Source: Rubrivivax sp. | GTDB lineage: Bacteria; Pseudomonadota; Gammaproteobacteria; Burkholderiales; Burkholderiaceae_C | Reading direction: 5' to 3' | DNA: 64,000 nt | Assembly: GCA_030653385.1 (NCBI GenBank) | Contig: JAURZM010000010.1 | Span: 1 to 64,000, forward strand | Shown: positions 1 through 8,336 of the stretch, in pieces | Numbering within the stretch: position 1 is the first letter of the stretch | How the letters are laid out: every line of letters begins with the position of its first letter | Notes under the pieces: model-generated | What the model saw: the letters and a program-made list of their open reading frames with translations, nothing else | What the model was told of the DNA's origin: nothing | Databases searched by the model: none | Position numbers and translations under genes: made by a program

Positions 1-79
1 GATGGGCCGCGCGCTGAAGGAGGCCGGCACCGCGCTGGACTTCGCCGCCGCGGCGCTGAAAGCGAGCCTGGCACCATGA
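1..79 (+). CDS. 3' end of an unidentified protein (truncated by window start)
   Basis: An open frame entering from the left edge, read from base 2, ends at TGA 77-79. It supplies only the last 25 residues, which are Ala/Leu-rich and helical looking (ending ALKASLAP). The stop overlaps the next gene's ATG (ATGA at 76-79), a translational-coupling arrangement typical of one operon. Too little is present to assign a family. Confidence 0.6.
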   Translation, partial: MGRALKEAGTALDFAAAALKASLAP

Positions 80-933
80 AGCGCAGCGATTTCCGCCACC
101 TCGAGCGCCTGCGTGTGCGCTGGGCCGAGGTCGACCTGCAGAAGATCGTCTTCAACGGCCACTACCTGATGTATGTCGACACCGCCGTGGCCGGCTACTG
201 GCGCGCGCTGGCCATGCCGTACCACGAGACGATGGAGCAACTGCAGGGTGACCTGTACGTGCGCAAGGTGACGCTGGAATACCTGGGCTCGGCACGTTAC
301 GACGAACAACTGGTGGTGGCCATCCGCTGCGGCCGCATCGGCAACTCTTCGCTGCAGTTCCAAACCGGCATCTTCCGCGGTGAACAGCTGCTGGTGCACG
401 GCGAACTGGTCTACGTGTTTGCCGACCCGGCCACGCAGACCAGCAAGCCGGTGCCGCCGGCGCTGCGCGAACTGTTCACGGCTTACGAAGCAGGCGAATC
501 CGTGGCCGAGGTGCGGCTGGGCAACTGGGCCGAACTGGGCCCTGCAGCACGGGTCTTGCGCCACCAGGTGTTTGCGGCCGAGCAGGGCATTGCGGCTGAC
601 CTGATGTCGGACGCGGCCGACGAAGACGCCGTGCATGCCCTGGCCTTCAACCGCTTCGGCCTGCCCTTGGCCAGCGGCTGCCTGTTGCAGGCAGCGCCGG
701 GCGTGGCCAAGATCGGCCGCATGGCCACGGCCGCGTCCGTGCGGGGTGCTGGCTTGGGTGCCAGCGTGTTGCGCGCGCTGATGGAGCAGGCCCGCGCGCG
801 CGGCGACCACGAGGTCATGGTGCACGCGCAGACCAGTGCCAATGGCTTTTACCTGCGCGCCGGATTCACACCCCACGGCGACGTGTTCCACGAAGCCGGT
901 GTGCCGCACCAGGAAATGCGGCGCATGCTTTGA
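76..933 (+). CDS. YbgC/FadM-like acyl-CoA thioesterase fused to a GNAT acetyltransferase
   Basis: A 285-residue protein with two domains. Residues 1-140 are a 4-hydroxybenzoyl-CoA-type hotdog thioesterase: the N-terminal strand RVRWAEVD followed by FNGHY matches the YbgC active-site region, with Asp20 in the place of the catalytic acid. Residues 145-285 are a GNAT acetyltransferase of ElaA-like type, with acetyl-CoA loop RGAGLG near 223-228 and a C-terminal FYLRAGF motif. YbgC proteins hydrolyse short- or medium-chain acyl-CoA; GNAT domains acetylate amines. The substrates here are unknown. YbgC proteins are usually about 135-150 residues, so this is a genuine fusion with no internal stop. 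The start overlaps the upstream stop by four bases. Confidence 0.88.
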   Translation: MKRSDFRHLERLRVRWAEVDLQKIVFNGHYLMYVDTAVAGYWRALAMPYHETMEQLQGDLYVRKVTLEYLGSARYDEQLVVAIRCGRIGNSSLQFQTGIFRGEQLLVHGELVYVFADPATQTSKPVPPALRELFTAYEAGESVAEVRLGNWAELGPAARVLRHQVFAAEQGIAADLMSDAADEDAVHALAFNRFGLPLASGCLLQAAPGVAKIGRMATAASVRGAGLGASVLRALMEQARARGDHEVMVHAQTSANGFYLRAGFTPHGDVFHEAGVPHQEMRRML

Positions 934-940
934 TGGGCCG

Positions 941-1237
941 TCAGCCGCCGGCCGGCTCGAAAACCTCGACGTGGCGCGGGCCCTGGCACCAGGGCGCTGC
1001 CGCCTGCGTGCCCTGCACGACAATGGCCTGGTGCAAGCTGTTGTCGATGCCGCCTGGAGCCGCGTAGGTTTCCATCAGCGTGGCCAAGGCCTGGTCTTCA
1101 TCGACACGCTTGAAAAGGCGCGCTTGCAGTTGCGGCTGACGGGCGCAAAGCTCACCCTGGAATCGGGCCATGGCTTGCACCGCAAGCTGCAACTGCTGCG
1201 CTTGGACGCGCCAGTAGATGAACAGCTCGCGACTCAC
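941..1237 (-). CDS. DUF4936 family protein
   Basis: A 98-residue protein that resembles the uncharacterised DUF4936 family found beside ygfZ in Burkholderiales (start MSRELFIYWRV, a mid-region LMETYAAPGG, then a short acidic end). No catalytic motif is apparent. Its ATG overlaps the ygfZ stop by four bases (1234-1237), so the two are probably co-translated. It converges with the thioesterase fusion gene, with only 7 bases between stops. Confidence 0.75.
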   Translation of the reverse strand: MSRELFIYWRVQAQQLQLAVQAMARFQGELCARQPQLQARLFKRVDEDQALATLMETYAAPGGIDNSLHQAIVVQGTQAAAPWCQGPRHVEVFEPAGG

Positions 1238-2163
1238 GCCTGTTCGGCGGGAATGGCGTAGGGCAGGGCGCCCAGCCGCAGCGGCGGCCCGTCGGCTGCG
1301 CCTGCGTGCAGGGTGCCGCCATCCAGCGCCGACAACTTCAATTCCACCAAGGCCACCGGACCGCCGCCCGGCAGCCTGCCGGAAAGAACAACCCGGCCCG
1401 CGGGCTGGCCGGGGTCGGCTGCATGGAACACCTCCTGACCGGGCTGCAGCACCTCATCGCTGTGCAGCACCTGCGCTCGCCGTTTCAATGTGCCCCGGTA
1501 CTGGCTGCGGGCGACGATTTCCTGGCCCGGGTAACAGCCCTTCTGGAAATTGACGCCGCCGACCAGTTCCAGGTTGATCATCTGCGGCACGAACTGCTCG
1601 GCCGTGGCGGCCATCACCCGCGCCACACCGCTGCTGGCTTCCAGGCCCCGCCAGGTGTCGATTTGCAGGGCGGCAGCGCCTTCGGGCTCGGCGCCGGCCC
1701 ACAACCAGCGGGCCACGGCTTCACCGCCGTCCGGCAGGCGCACCCAGTCCGCCGCGCCAGCTTGTTTGCAGTCCCAGACCGCGGCACTTGAATCCAGCGG
1801 CCCGACCAGCCCCCACAGCGGCACGTCGGCGCTGGCATCGCTGAGCTTGCACTTGGCACGCAGCACGAACATCTGCAGCCGCTTCAGCACGGTGGGCAGC
1901 AGGTCCGCGCTGCAGGCCAGCAGCACGTCACCGTTGTCGCGGCCCCAGACCACGAAGGTGGCCATCAGCCGGCCCTTGGCCGAGCAGAAACCGGCCAGGC
2001 GGGCTCGGCCCGGTTCCAGGTGTTCGACGTCCTGCGTCAGCTGCCCATGCAGGAACTTGCGGGCATCGTCGCCGGCGGCGCGGATCACGCCCCAATCGTG
2101 CAGGCGGACGGCGCGTGCGCCTTGGGTGGCAGGCAGGGGCAGGTCGGCAGGCGAGGGGCTCAT
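1234..2163 (-). CDS. ygfZ: Folate-binding protein YgfZ
   Basis: A 309-residue member of the YgfZ/GcvT-like family, tetrahydrofolate-dependent proteins needed for full activity of some Fe-S enzymes such as MiaB. The family signature KGCYPGQE lies at residues 208-215, containing the conserved Cys, and is followed by IVARSQYRG. The N-terminal half has the GcvT-like fold (LHGQLTQDV, AKGRLMATF). The gene is divergent from mltG, with only about 23 bases between the two starts, so both promoters must overlap neighbouring coding sequence. It is co-translated with the downstream DUF4936 gene. Confidence 0.9.
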   Translation of the reverse strand: MSPSPADLPLPATQGARAVRLHDWGVIRAAGDDARKFLHGQLTQDVEHLEPGRARLAGFCSAKGRLMATFVVWGRDNGDVLLACSADLLPTVLKRLQMFVLRAKCKLSDASADVPLWGLVGPLDSSAAVWDCKQAGAADWVRLPDGGEAVARWLWAGAEPEGAAALQIDTWRGLEASSGVARVMAATAEQFVPQMINLELVGGVNFQKGCYPGQEIVARSQYRGTLKRRAQVLHSDEVLQPGQEVFHAADPGQPAGRVVLSGRLPGGGPVALVELKLSALDGGTLHAGAADGPPLRLGALPYAIPAEQA

Positions 2164-2186
2164 GCCCTCATTATCATGAGCGATCT

Positions 2187-3212
2187 ATGGCGCGCCGAAC
2201 ATTGGGGTCTCGACTGCTGCTGGCCCTGCTGGGCCTTTTTGTCGTGCTGGTCTTGCTGACCGCAGCAGCGGCAGCGGCCGCCTGGTCCTGGGTCGACCGC
2301 CCACTGCCGCTAGGCGGCAGCTCGGCCGAGCTGTCCATCGAAGCCGGCTCGACACCGCGCGAAGTCGCCCAGGCCTGGGTCGACGCCGGGGTGCAGACCC
2401 AGCCCCGCTTTTTGTACGAGTGGTTCCGCTGGTCGGGCCAGGCGCGCCGCATCCGCGCCGGCAGCTACGAAATCGACGCCGGCACCACACCCCGCGGCCT
2501 GCTGGCCAAGCTGGTGCAGGGCGACGAAACGATGGAGCGCGTGCGTTTCATCGAAGGCTGGACCGTGCGCCAGTTGCGCGCCGCCTTGGCGCAGGCGCCG
2601 CACCTGAAACAGCAGACGGCCGGCATGAGCGACGCCCAGCTGATGGCCGCGCTGGGCGCACCCGGGCAGCCGGCCGAAGGTCGCTTTTTCCCCGACACCT
2701 ACGTCTACAGCCGCGGCGTCAGCGACCTGACCGTGCTGCGCCGCGCGCACAAAGCGCTGCAGGAAAGGCTGGACGCGGTGTGGGCTGAAAAGCCGCCCGA
2801 TTCGCCATTGAAGTCGCCGGACGAGGTGCTGAAGCTGGCCAGCATCGTCGAAAAGGAAACCGGCCTCGCGGCCGACCGCGGATTGGTGGCCGGTGTCTTC
2901 GTCAACCGCCTGCGCATCGGCATGCCGCTGCAGACCGACCCGACGGTGATCTACGGTCTGGGCGACAAGTTCGATGGCAATCTGCGCAAACGCGACCTGC
3001 TGACCGACACACCCTTCAACACCTACACCCGCGGCGGCCTGCCCCCCACGCCCATCGCGTTGCCGGGCATGGCGTCGTTGCGCGCCGTGGTGCGTCCGCA
3101 GCCAACCAAGGCGCTGTACTTCGTGGCGCGTGGCGACGGCAGCAGCGTCTTCAGCGACAACCTGGCCGACCATAATCGTGCGGTGAACAAGTACCAGCGC
3201 GGCGGCTCATGA
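2187..3212 (+). CDS. mltG: Endolytic murein transglycosylase MltG
   Basis: 341 residues when started at ATG 2187 (MARRTLGSR); the frame is open further upstream, but that part runs into the ygfZ promoter and lacks homologous character. One N-terminal membrane anchor (about residues 9-33) is followed by a periplasmic LysM-like region and the YceG/MltG catalytic domain. Glu222 in SIVEKET matches the catalytic Glu of E. coli MltG, followed by GVFVNRL and [10 protein letters not shown]. MltG cleaves nascent glycan strands and so sets their length. It is the first gene of a tight run with tmk (four-base overlap), holB, pilZ and tatD. Confidence 0.95.
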   Translation: MARRTLGSRLLLALLGLFVVLVLLTAAAAAAAWSWVDRPLPLGGSSAELSIEAGSTPREVAQAWVDAGVQTQPRFLYEWFRWSGQARRIRAGSYEIDAGTTPRGLLAKLVQGDETMERVRFIEGWTVRQLRAALAQAPHLKQQTAGMSDAQLMAALGAPGQPAEGRFFPDTYVYSRGVSDLTVLRRAHKALQERLDAVWAEKPPDSPLKSPDEVLKLASIVEKETGLAADRGLVAGVFVNRLRIGMPLQTDPTVIYGLGDKFDGNLRKRDLLTDTPFNTYTRGGLPPTPIALPGMASLRAVVRPQPTKALYFVARGDGSSVFSDNLADHNRAVNKYQRGGS

Positions 3213-3838
3213 GCGCGCCAACAGAACCGGGCCGCTTCATCAGCTTCGAAGGCATCGACGGCGCCGGCAAAAGCACCCACATCGAAGCCCTGGCGCAGTG
3301 GATTCGCGAACGCGGCCACCCGGTGCTGTTGACGCGCGAGCCCGGTGGCACCCCGCTGGCCGAACAGCTGCGCGAACTGGTGCTGCACCAGCCGATGGAC
3401 CCGCTGACCGAAGCCTTGCTGGTGTTCGCCGCACGCCGCGACCACCTGCAGCAGCAGATCCTGCCGGCGCTGGCGCAAGGTGTCACGGTGTTGTGCGACC
3501 GTTTCACCGACGCCACCTTTGCCTACCAGGGTGGCGGCCGGGGGTTCGACCTGGACGTGCTGGCGCAACTCGAAAACTGGGTGCAGCAAGGCCGCCAGCC
3601 CGACCTGACCGTGTGGTTCGACCTGCCCGCGGCCACCGCCGCACAGCGGCGCAGCGCGGCCCGTGTGCCCGACCGCTTCGAAGCCCAGGACGAAGCCTTT
3701 TTCGACCGTGCCATCGCCGGCTACGAAAAACGCCGCCAGCAGATGCCGCGGCGCTTCGTGCGCATCGATGCACGTGGCGAACGCAACACCGTCTGGCAAC
3801 AGATCGAAGCCGCTTTGCAGAGCCGCCCATGGTGGTAG
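3209..3838 (+). CDS. tmk: Thymidylate kinase
   Basis: A 209-residue enzyme that phosphorylates dTMP to dTDP. The P-loop GIDGAGKST is at residues 15-23, the substrate-binding [16 protein letters not shown] segment follows near residue 95, and the C-terminal LID region carries the Arg-rich [15 protein letters not shown]. Length and motif order match the family. It starts inside the mltG stop (ATGA at 3209) and its own stop lies past the holB start (overlap 3829-3838), so all three are translationally coupled. Confidence 0.96.
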   Translation: MSAPTEPGRFISFEGIDGAGKSTHIEALAQWIRERGHPVLLTREPGGTPLAEQLRELVLHQPMDPLTEALLVFAARRDHLQQQILPALAQGVTVLCDRFTDATFAYQGGGRGFDLDVLAQLENWVQQGRQPDLTVWFDLPAATAAQRRSAARVPDRFEAQDEAFFDRAIAGYEKRRQQMPRRFVRIDARGERNTVWQQIEAALQSRPWW

Positions 3839-4902
3839 GCCCTGACGGCAGCCTGCCGCTGCCCTGGCTGAAAGCGCCACTGGCCACCGTGCTGGCCAGC
3901 CACCGCGGCCATGCGCTGCTGGTGCATGGCAACGACGGCGTGGGCATGCTGCCCTTTGCGCTGACACTGGCCCAGGCCTGGTTGTGCGAATCGGCAGCCG
4001 AATCGGCTGGCGCCCAACCCTGCGGCCACTGCGCCAGCTGCCACCTCATTCAGGCCCACCTGCACCCCGACCTGCAGGTGCTGATGCCCGAAGTGCTGCG
4101 CCGCCAGCACGAGTGGCTGCGTGTCGACGACAAACCCGAGGGCGAAGACAAACGCAAGCCCAGCAAGCAGATCCGCATTCCGGAAGTGCGCAGTGTCATC
4201 GACTGGGTCTTCAAGACCAGCGCCCGCGGCCGCGGCAAGGTGGTGGTGCTGCACCCGGCCGAAGCGCTGAACCCGCAGGCGGCGAATGCACTGCTGAAAA
4301 CGCTGGAAGAACCCCCGCCCGGCACCCGCATCGTGCTGACCACGGCCGATCCGGCCCTGCTGCTGCCCACGGTGCGCAGCCGCTGCCAGCACCTGCGGCT
4401 GGCGGCCCCGGCCGCGGCCGACGCACAGGCCTGGCTGACGGGGCAGGGCGTGTTGCAGGCCGACGTGCTGCTGGCCGCCAGCAGTGGCCGGCCGCTGGAA
4501 GCCTGGGCGCTGGCACAAGGCGGCGTGCAGGCCGAGCAGTGGCGCGCACTGCCGGCGGCCGTGGCCCGCGGCCAGGCCGGCGCGCTTCAAGGCTGGCCGC
4601 TGCCGCGTGTGCTGGACGCCTTGCACAAGCTGTGCCACGACGCCATGGCCTTGGCCAGCGGCGCCGTGCCACGCTACTTTCCGGCCGGCAGCGTGCCGGC
4701 GGGCGCGTCGCTCGCGGCGCTCTCGGCCTGGTCACGCGAACTGGGCCGTGTGACGCGCCACGACGATCACCCGTGGAACGAAGGCCTGATGCTCGACGCG
4801 CTGCTGGCTGCGGCTTCGCACGCGCTGCGCGCAACTGCGGCAGATGGCACAAGCCCGGCCGCAAACCGGGAGCCTGGGGTGCGCACCGCTGGGCCGCGAT
4901 AA
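3829..4902 (+). CDS. holB: DNA polymerase III delta' subunit
   Basis: 357 residues from ATG 3829; the frame continues upstream through tmk but that part is a shadow. Delta' is part of the clamp-loader complex. Visible features are a degenerate P-loop (GNDGVGM in place of GxxGxGKT, as expected for the non-hydrolysing delta' subunit), a zinc-binding CGHCASC cluster, and the AAA+ sensor region [16 protein letters not shown] with the SRC motif (VRSRCQHL). The start overlaps the tmk end by ten bases. The C-terminal 30 residues are low-complexity. Confidence 0.94.
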   Translation: MVVGPDGSLPLPWLKAPLATVLASHRGHALLVHGNDGVGMLPFALTLAQAWLCESAAESAGAQPCGHCASCHLIQAHLHPDLQVLMPEVLRRQHEWLRVDDKPEGEDKRKPSKQIRIPEVRSVIDWVFKTSARGRGKVVVLHPAEALNPQAANALLKTLEEPPPGTRIVLTTADPALLLPTVRSRCQHLRLAAPAAADAQAWLTGQGVLQADVLLAASSGRPLEAWALAQGGVQAEQWRALPAAVARGQAGALQGWPLPRVLDALHKLCHDAMALASGAVPRYFPAGSVPAGASLAALSAWSRELGRVTRHDDHPWNEGLMLDALLAAASHALRATAADGTSPAANREPGVRTAGPR

Positions 4903-4927
4903 CACAAGGGTTCGATACACTGCCCCC

Positions 4928-5344
4928 ATGAACGATCGAGTTCCCACCCGCACCGGCGGCTTAGGCCCCCCAGTCGTGCCTGGCCAGTCCAGCACGGGCG
5001 GGTCGGCACGCCCCAGCGTCATCCAGCTGGTGTTCCGGGAAAAGGGCGCGCTGTACGCCGCGTACATGCCGCTGCTCACCGACGGGGGCCTGTTCGTGCC
5101 GACCACGCGTGAATACAAGCTGGGCGAAGACATCTACCTGCTGCTGTCGCTGCCCGAAGATCCGCAGCGTTTTCCGGTCGCCGGCAAGGTGGCCTGGATC
5201 ACGCCGCCCAACACCTCGGGCGGACGCACCCAGGGTGTGGGTGTGCGATTCCCCAACGACGACAAGTCGCGGCAGCTGAAGATCAAGATCGAAGAGATCC
5301 TGGGCACCAGCATCTCGTCGTCCAAGCCGACGCAAACGCTTTGA
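4928..5344 (+). CDS. pilZ: Type IV pilus assembly protein PilZ
   Basis: A 138-residue PilZ-domain protein starting at ATG 4928, 25 bases after holB. The order holB-pilZ-tatD and the segment GLFVPTTREYKLGEDIYLLL with VAWITP and GVGVRFP match the founding PilZ of Pseudomonas. Like that protein it lacks the N-terminal RxxxR motif needed for cyclic di-GMP binding, so a structural or partner role (PilB/FimX type) is expected rather than direct c-di-GMP sensing. The first 30 residues are a Pro/Gly-rich tail. Pilus structural genes are not in the window. Confidence 0.88.
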   Translation: MNDRVPTRTGGLGPPVVPGQSSTGGSARPSVIQLVFREKGALYAAYMPLLTDGGLFVPTTREYKLGEDIYLLLSLPEDPQRFPVAGKVAWITPPNTSGGRTQGVGVRFPNDDKSRQLKIKIEEILGTSISSSKPTQTL

Positions 5345-5392
5345 CACTTCCCCGCATGGCGGCCCGCCCGCCTGCTTGCGCCGCCTGCCGCC

Positions 5393-6199
5393 GTGTTCGT
5401 TGACTCCCACTGCCACCTGAGCTTCCCCGGGCTGCACGAGCGCCTGCCCGAGATCCGGCGCGAAATGCAGGCCGCGGGTGTCGACCGCGCGCTGTGCATC
5501 TGCACCACGCTGGAAGAGTTCGACACGGTTCATGCACTGGCGCTGGACCACGACAACTTCTGGGCTACCGTGGGGGTGCATCCCGACAACGAAGGGGTGC
5601 AGGAGCCGACACTGGACGACCTGCTTCAGCGTGCTGCGCTGCCACGGGTCGTGGCCATCGGCGAAACCGGCCTGGACTACTACCGCCTGAACGGCCGCAG
5701 CGTGGCCGACATGGCCTGGCAGCGGGAACGCTTCCGCGTCCACATCCGCGCTGCGCGGGCCACCGGCCTGCCGCTGGTGGTGCACACCCGCAGTGCCAGT
5801 GCGGACACGCTGGCCGTGCTGGCAGAAGAAGGGCAGGGCCAGGTGCGCGGTGTTTTTCATTGCTTCACCGAAACCGTCGCGGTGGCCCAGGCGGCGCTGG
5901 AACTGGGTTTTCACATCTCCTTTTCCGGCATCCTGACCTTCCGCAACGCCGTTGAGCTGCGTGAAGTGGCGCGTCTGGTGCCGCTGGACCGGTGCCTGGT
6001 CGAAACCGACAGCCCCTACCTGGCCCCGATGCCGCACCGCGGCAAGGTCAACCAGCCGGCGTGGGTGAGCCATGTCGCGGCTGCGCTGGCCAACCTGAAA
6101 CAACTGCCGCTGGAAACCGTTGCCCAAGCCACCAGCCGCAATTTCGAGCAACTCTTTGCGCGCAGTGTCGACGCAGGAACCGAGGTCGAACGATCATGA
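5393..6199 (+). CDS. tatD: TatD family metal-dependent DNase
   Basis: A 268-residue TIM-barrel hydrolase (YcfH/TatD family) starting at GTG 5393 (MFVDSHCHL). The metal-binding DSHCHL lies at residues 4-9, with GETGLDYY, VHTR, FHCFTE and the C-terminal ETDSPYLAPMPHRG all in the family order. TatD proteins are 3'-5' exonucleases or D-aminoacyl-tRNA deacylase-like enzymes. The gene follows pilZ after 48 bases, and its stop overlaps the start of the ankyrin gene by four bases. Confidence 0.94.
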   Translation: MFVDSHCHLSFPGLHERLPEIRREMQAAGVDRALCICTTLEEFDTVHALALDHDNFWATVGVHPDNEGVQEPTLDDLLQRAALPRVVAIGETGLDYYRLNGRSVADMAWQRERFRVHIRAARATGLPLVVHTRSASADTLAVLAEEGQGQVRGVFHCFTETVAVAQAALELGFHISFSGILTFRNAVELREVARLVPLDRCLVETDSPYLAPMPHRGKVNQPAWVSHVAAALANLKQLPLETVAQATSRNFEQLFARSVDAGTEVERS

Positions 6200-6831
6200 G
6201 AAACTACTTCAGATATGTGATCTATCTGTTGGCTGCTGTTTGCTTTTCTTCCGCTCATGCCAACCCGGCAGTTAACTTCTTCCGCGCCGTCAACACCGAC
6301 AACGAGCGCGCCGTCAAGTCCTTGCTGGACCAGGGCTTCGATCCCAACACGCCCAACCCGCAGGGCCAGGTGGGCTTGTTCCTGGCCATGCGTGACGAAT
6401 CGCCCAAGGTCGCGGCGGTGCTGCTGGCGCACCCGGCTGTGCGGGTGGATGCGACCACACCCGCCGACGAAACGCCGCTGATGATGGCCTGCCTGCGCGG
6501 CAACATCGAATGGGCCAGACGCTTGCTGGACAGCGGCGCCGCGCTCAACCGCGCCGGTTGGACCCCGCTGCACTACGCCGCCAGCGGGTCGCAAACGGCC
6601 CTGGTCAACTTGTTGCTGGACCGCGGTGCGGCCATCGACGCCAGTTCACCGAACCGCAGCACGCCGCTGATGATGGCGGCGCGGTACGGTGCTTCGGAAT
6701 CTGCAGAGCTGCTGCTGGCGCGTGGTGCCGACACCAAAGCCCGCAACGAACGCGACCTGACAGCTGCCGACTTCGCGCGTGCAGCGGGGCGGGAGGCCCT
6801 GGCAGCACGCATCGAGGCGGCCACCAGGTAG
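6196..6831 (+). CDS. Exported ankyrin-repeat protein
   Basis: 211 residues from ATG 6196 (the frame is open upstream inside tatD, but that part is a shadow). A signal peptide of about 22 residues (hydrophobic YVIYLLAAVCFSSAHA, cleavage after AHA) is followed by roughly five ankyrin repeats, recognisable by TPLMMACLRGNIEWARRLL, TPLHYAASGSQTALVNLLL and TPLMMAARYGASESAELLL. Ankyrin repeats mediate protein-protein contact; the exported location suggests a periplasmic partner. It is translationally coupled to tatD (ATGA). The partner is unknown. Confidence 0.88.
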   Translation: MRNYFRYVIYLLAAVCFSSAHANPAVNFFRAVNTDNERAVKSLLDQGFDPNTPNPQGQVGLFLAMRDESPKVAAVLLAHPAVRVDATTPADETPLMMACLRGNIEWARRLLDSGAALNRAGWTPLHYAASGSQTALVNLLLDRGAAIDASSPNRSTPLMMAARYGASESAELLLARGADTKARNERDLTAADFARAAGREALAARIEAATR

Positions 6832-6970
6832 ACAAGCCACAGGGCGGCCGCCCAGCTTCGTGTCAGAAGTCATCCGACACGCCATTTGGCGGCGCCCTGA
6901 CATCCTTTGCGCTGAGGCCACGCTTAGAGTTGTCGATAGGGTTGGCATCTCAGCCCCAGGAGTCAAAGCC

Positions 6971-7183
6971 ATGTCGCAACCCGTACCGGCGCACAACCCG
7001 TTCATGCTGATGCTCAACCCCGAGATCGTGCTTGCTGCGATCGAGAAGTCCGAGCGCCTGGGCCAGCTCAACCGGCACCTGTGCCGGCCGCTCGACCGGC
7101 CCGCGCCGGCAGGCGCGAAAACGCCGATCAGTGAACTTGAAGACGTGAGCGACGAAGTGCCGCTGGACAGCGACAAGGTCTGA
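6971..7183 (+). CDS. Small conserved hypothetical protein
   Basis: 70 residues from ATG 6971; the frame is open upstream, but the segment HNPFMLMLNPEIVLAAIEKSERLGQLNRHLCRPLDRP shows where the conserved part begins. It resembles a small family of unknown function that I recall from Burkholderiales genomes. The first half should be helical and the C-terminal tail is acidic (SELEDVSDEVPLDSDK). No signal peptide or membrane segment. It stands alone between the ankyrin gene and the convergent WYL regulator. Confidence 0.6.
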   Translation: MSQPVPAHNPFMLMLNPEIVLAAIEKSERLGQLNRHLCRPLDRPAPAGAKTPISELEDVSDEVPLDSDKV

Positions 7184-7333
7184 TTCGCTTAGGGTGTCGC
7201 GCAGCTCTCGGGCTGCGCGGATGCCGCTGGACCGAGCGGCGCCAAGGAGTTGAAGTCACCGATCTTGAGGCACCAGGGCATGACCTAGATAGTGTACGAT
7301 GTATATTATGTCAAGTACAGCAGGCGCAACAGC
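7184..7333. other. Intergenic island with AT-rich promoter-like palindrome and two hairpins
   Basis: Between the small plus-strand gene and the stop of the WYL gene. Two perfect hairpins stand in tandem: GCGCAGC/GCTGCGC (7199-7218) and GCCGCT/AGCGGC (7223-7240). An AT-rich block at 7286-7319, unlike its surroundings, carries on the minus strand a perfect TTGACA (7314-7309) with a TATCTA 17 bases further on (7291-7286), and is bracketed by TGTAC (7293-7297) and GTACA (7315-7319). A 30-codon minus-strand frame (ATG 7281 to TAA 7189) lies downstream. Candidate small RNA, micro-ORF, or terminator plus operator; none is proven. Confidence 0.4.
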
Positions 7334-8320
7334 TCACTCGAGATACAGCGCGCCCGCAGCCCGCAACCGTTCCTTCACCGCCGCCACCAAAGCCGTCGGC
7401 GACACCACCCGAACCTGCTCGCCCTGCCGCAGCACGTCCATCACCAGTTCCGTCGCATCCACGTAAGGCAAGCGCATCTCGTAGCTGCCGTCGTCCAGCC
7501 ATCGGCCCGCCTGTTCGGCATGCCATTCTTCGCGGCTGGCCCATTGCGCTGCCTGGGGGTTGAACAGCAGCACGGCCCATTGGCGGCGACCGCCGGCGTA
7601 GATGCCATAACCCGCGTCCATCTCGGCCTGAACCCGCTTCATGGCCAGTTCCTTGGCTTTGCTGTCCTGCACCGTGGCTTCTTCGATGGCGTCCAGCGCA
7701 AAGCGCCGCAAAGCTTCAGTGCGGTGGCACCAGGCGTCCAGGTACCAGGTGTTGCGGTAGTGAACCAAACGCTGCGGTGACACCACACGTTCGGACACCT
7801 CGCCGCGGCCGCGAGTCAGGTAACGCAGGTGCAGTCGCTGGCGATGCAGCAAGGCGGTGGTCACGCGCTCGAAGAACTTGCTGGGCACCGGCCGGCGCAA
7901 GGCGGTGACGACGCGGATGCGCTGCACCAGCCGGTCAGCGGCTTCGACACCCTCGCCGCTGCCCAGCAGCTGGTGAATGCGCTCCAGCAGCGGCTGCAGG
8001 TGGCGGCTCAGCAGGCCGTCGTTGTCCACGCTGGCCAGCAGCTGTTGTGCGGTCAGCAGCGAATGCAGTTCGGATTCGTTGAACCACAGGCCCGGCAGTT
8101 CCTGCCGACCGCCAGCGCCCACGTCGGGGCCGAAGACATAGGCGTTCAGGTCGCGGTCGTATTCGATCGGCGCACCCATGCGGCTGCGCAGGTATTCCAG
8201 GTCGCGCTTCAAGGTGGCTGGCGACACCTCCAGTTCTTCCAGCAGCGTCTTGAAGCTGACGTGGCCGCGAGAGCGGATCAGGGCCTCGATGCGGTAGAGG
8301 CGGGCGGTGTTGTTGGCCAC
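7334..8320 (-). CDS. WYL-domain transcriptional regulator
   Basis: A 328-residue regulator starting at GTG 8320. An N-terminal winged HTH of the DeoR/HTH_11 type (RLYRIEALIRSRGHVSFKTL, then a recognition helix around VSPATLKRDLEYL) is followed by a WYL domain containing RLVHYRNTWYLDAWCHRTEALRRF and a C-terminal extension domain. WYL domains bind nucleic-acid or nucleotide ligands and often control stress or defence genes. It lies 16 bases downstream of formate-tetrahydrofolate ligase on the same strand, so the two are likely co-transcribed. No defence genes are visible nearby. Confidence 0.9.
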   Translation of the reverse strand: MANNTARLYRIEALIRSRGHVSFKTLLEELEVSPATLKRDLEYLRSRMGAPIEYDRDLNAYVFGPDVGAGGRQELPGLWFNESELHSLLTAQQLLASVDNDGLLSRHLQPLLERIHQLLGSGEGVEAADRLVQRIRVVTALRRPVPSKFFERVTTALLHRQRLHLRYLTRGRGEVSERVVSPQRLVHYRNTWYLDAWCHRTEALRRFALDAIEEATVQDSKAKELAMKRVQAEMDAGYGIYAGGRRQWAVLLFNPQAAQWASREEWHAEQAGRWLDDGSYEMRLPYVDATELVMDVLRQGEQVRVVSPTALVAAVKERLRAAGALYLE

Positions 8321-8336
8321 GGTTGCCGGCGTGTGG

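Noticed and set aside
7292..7780. Plus-strand protein of 162 residues opposite the WYL gene
   Set aside because: Antisense to a well-supported regulator, His/Arg/Pro-rich, no homologous character or Shine-Dalgarno.
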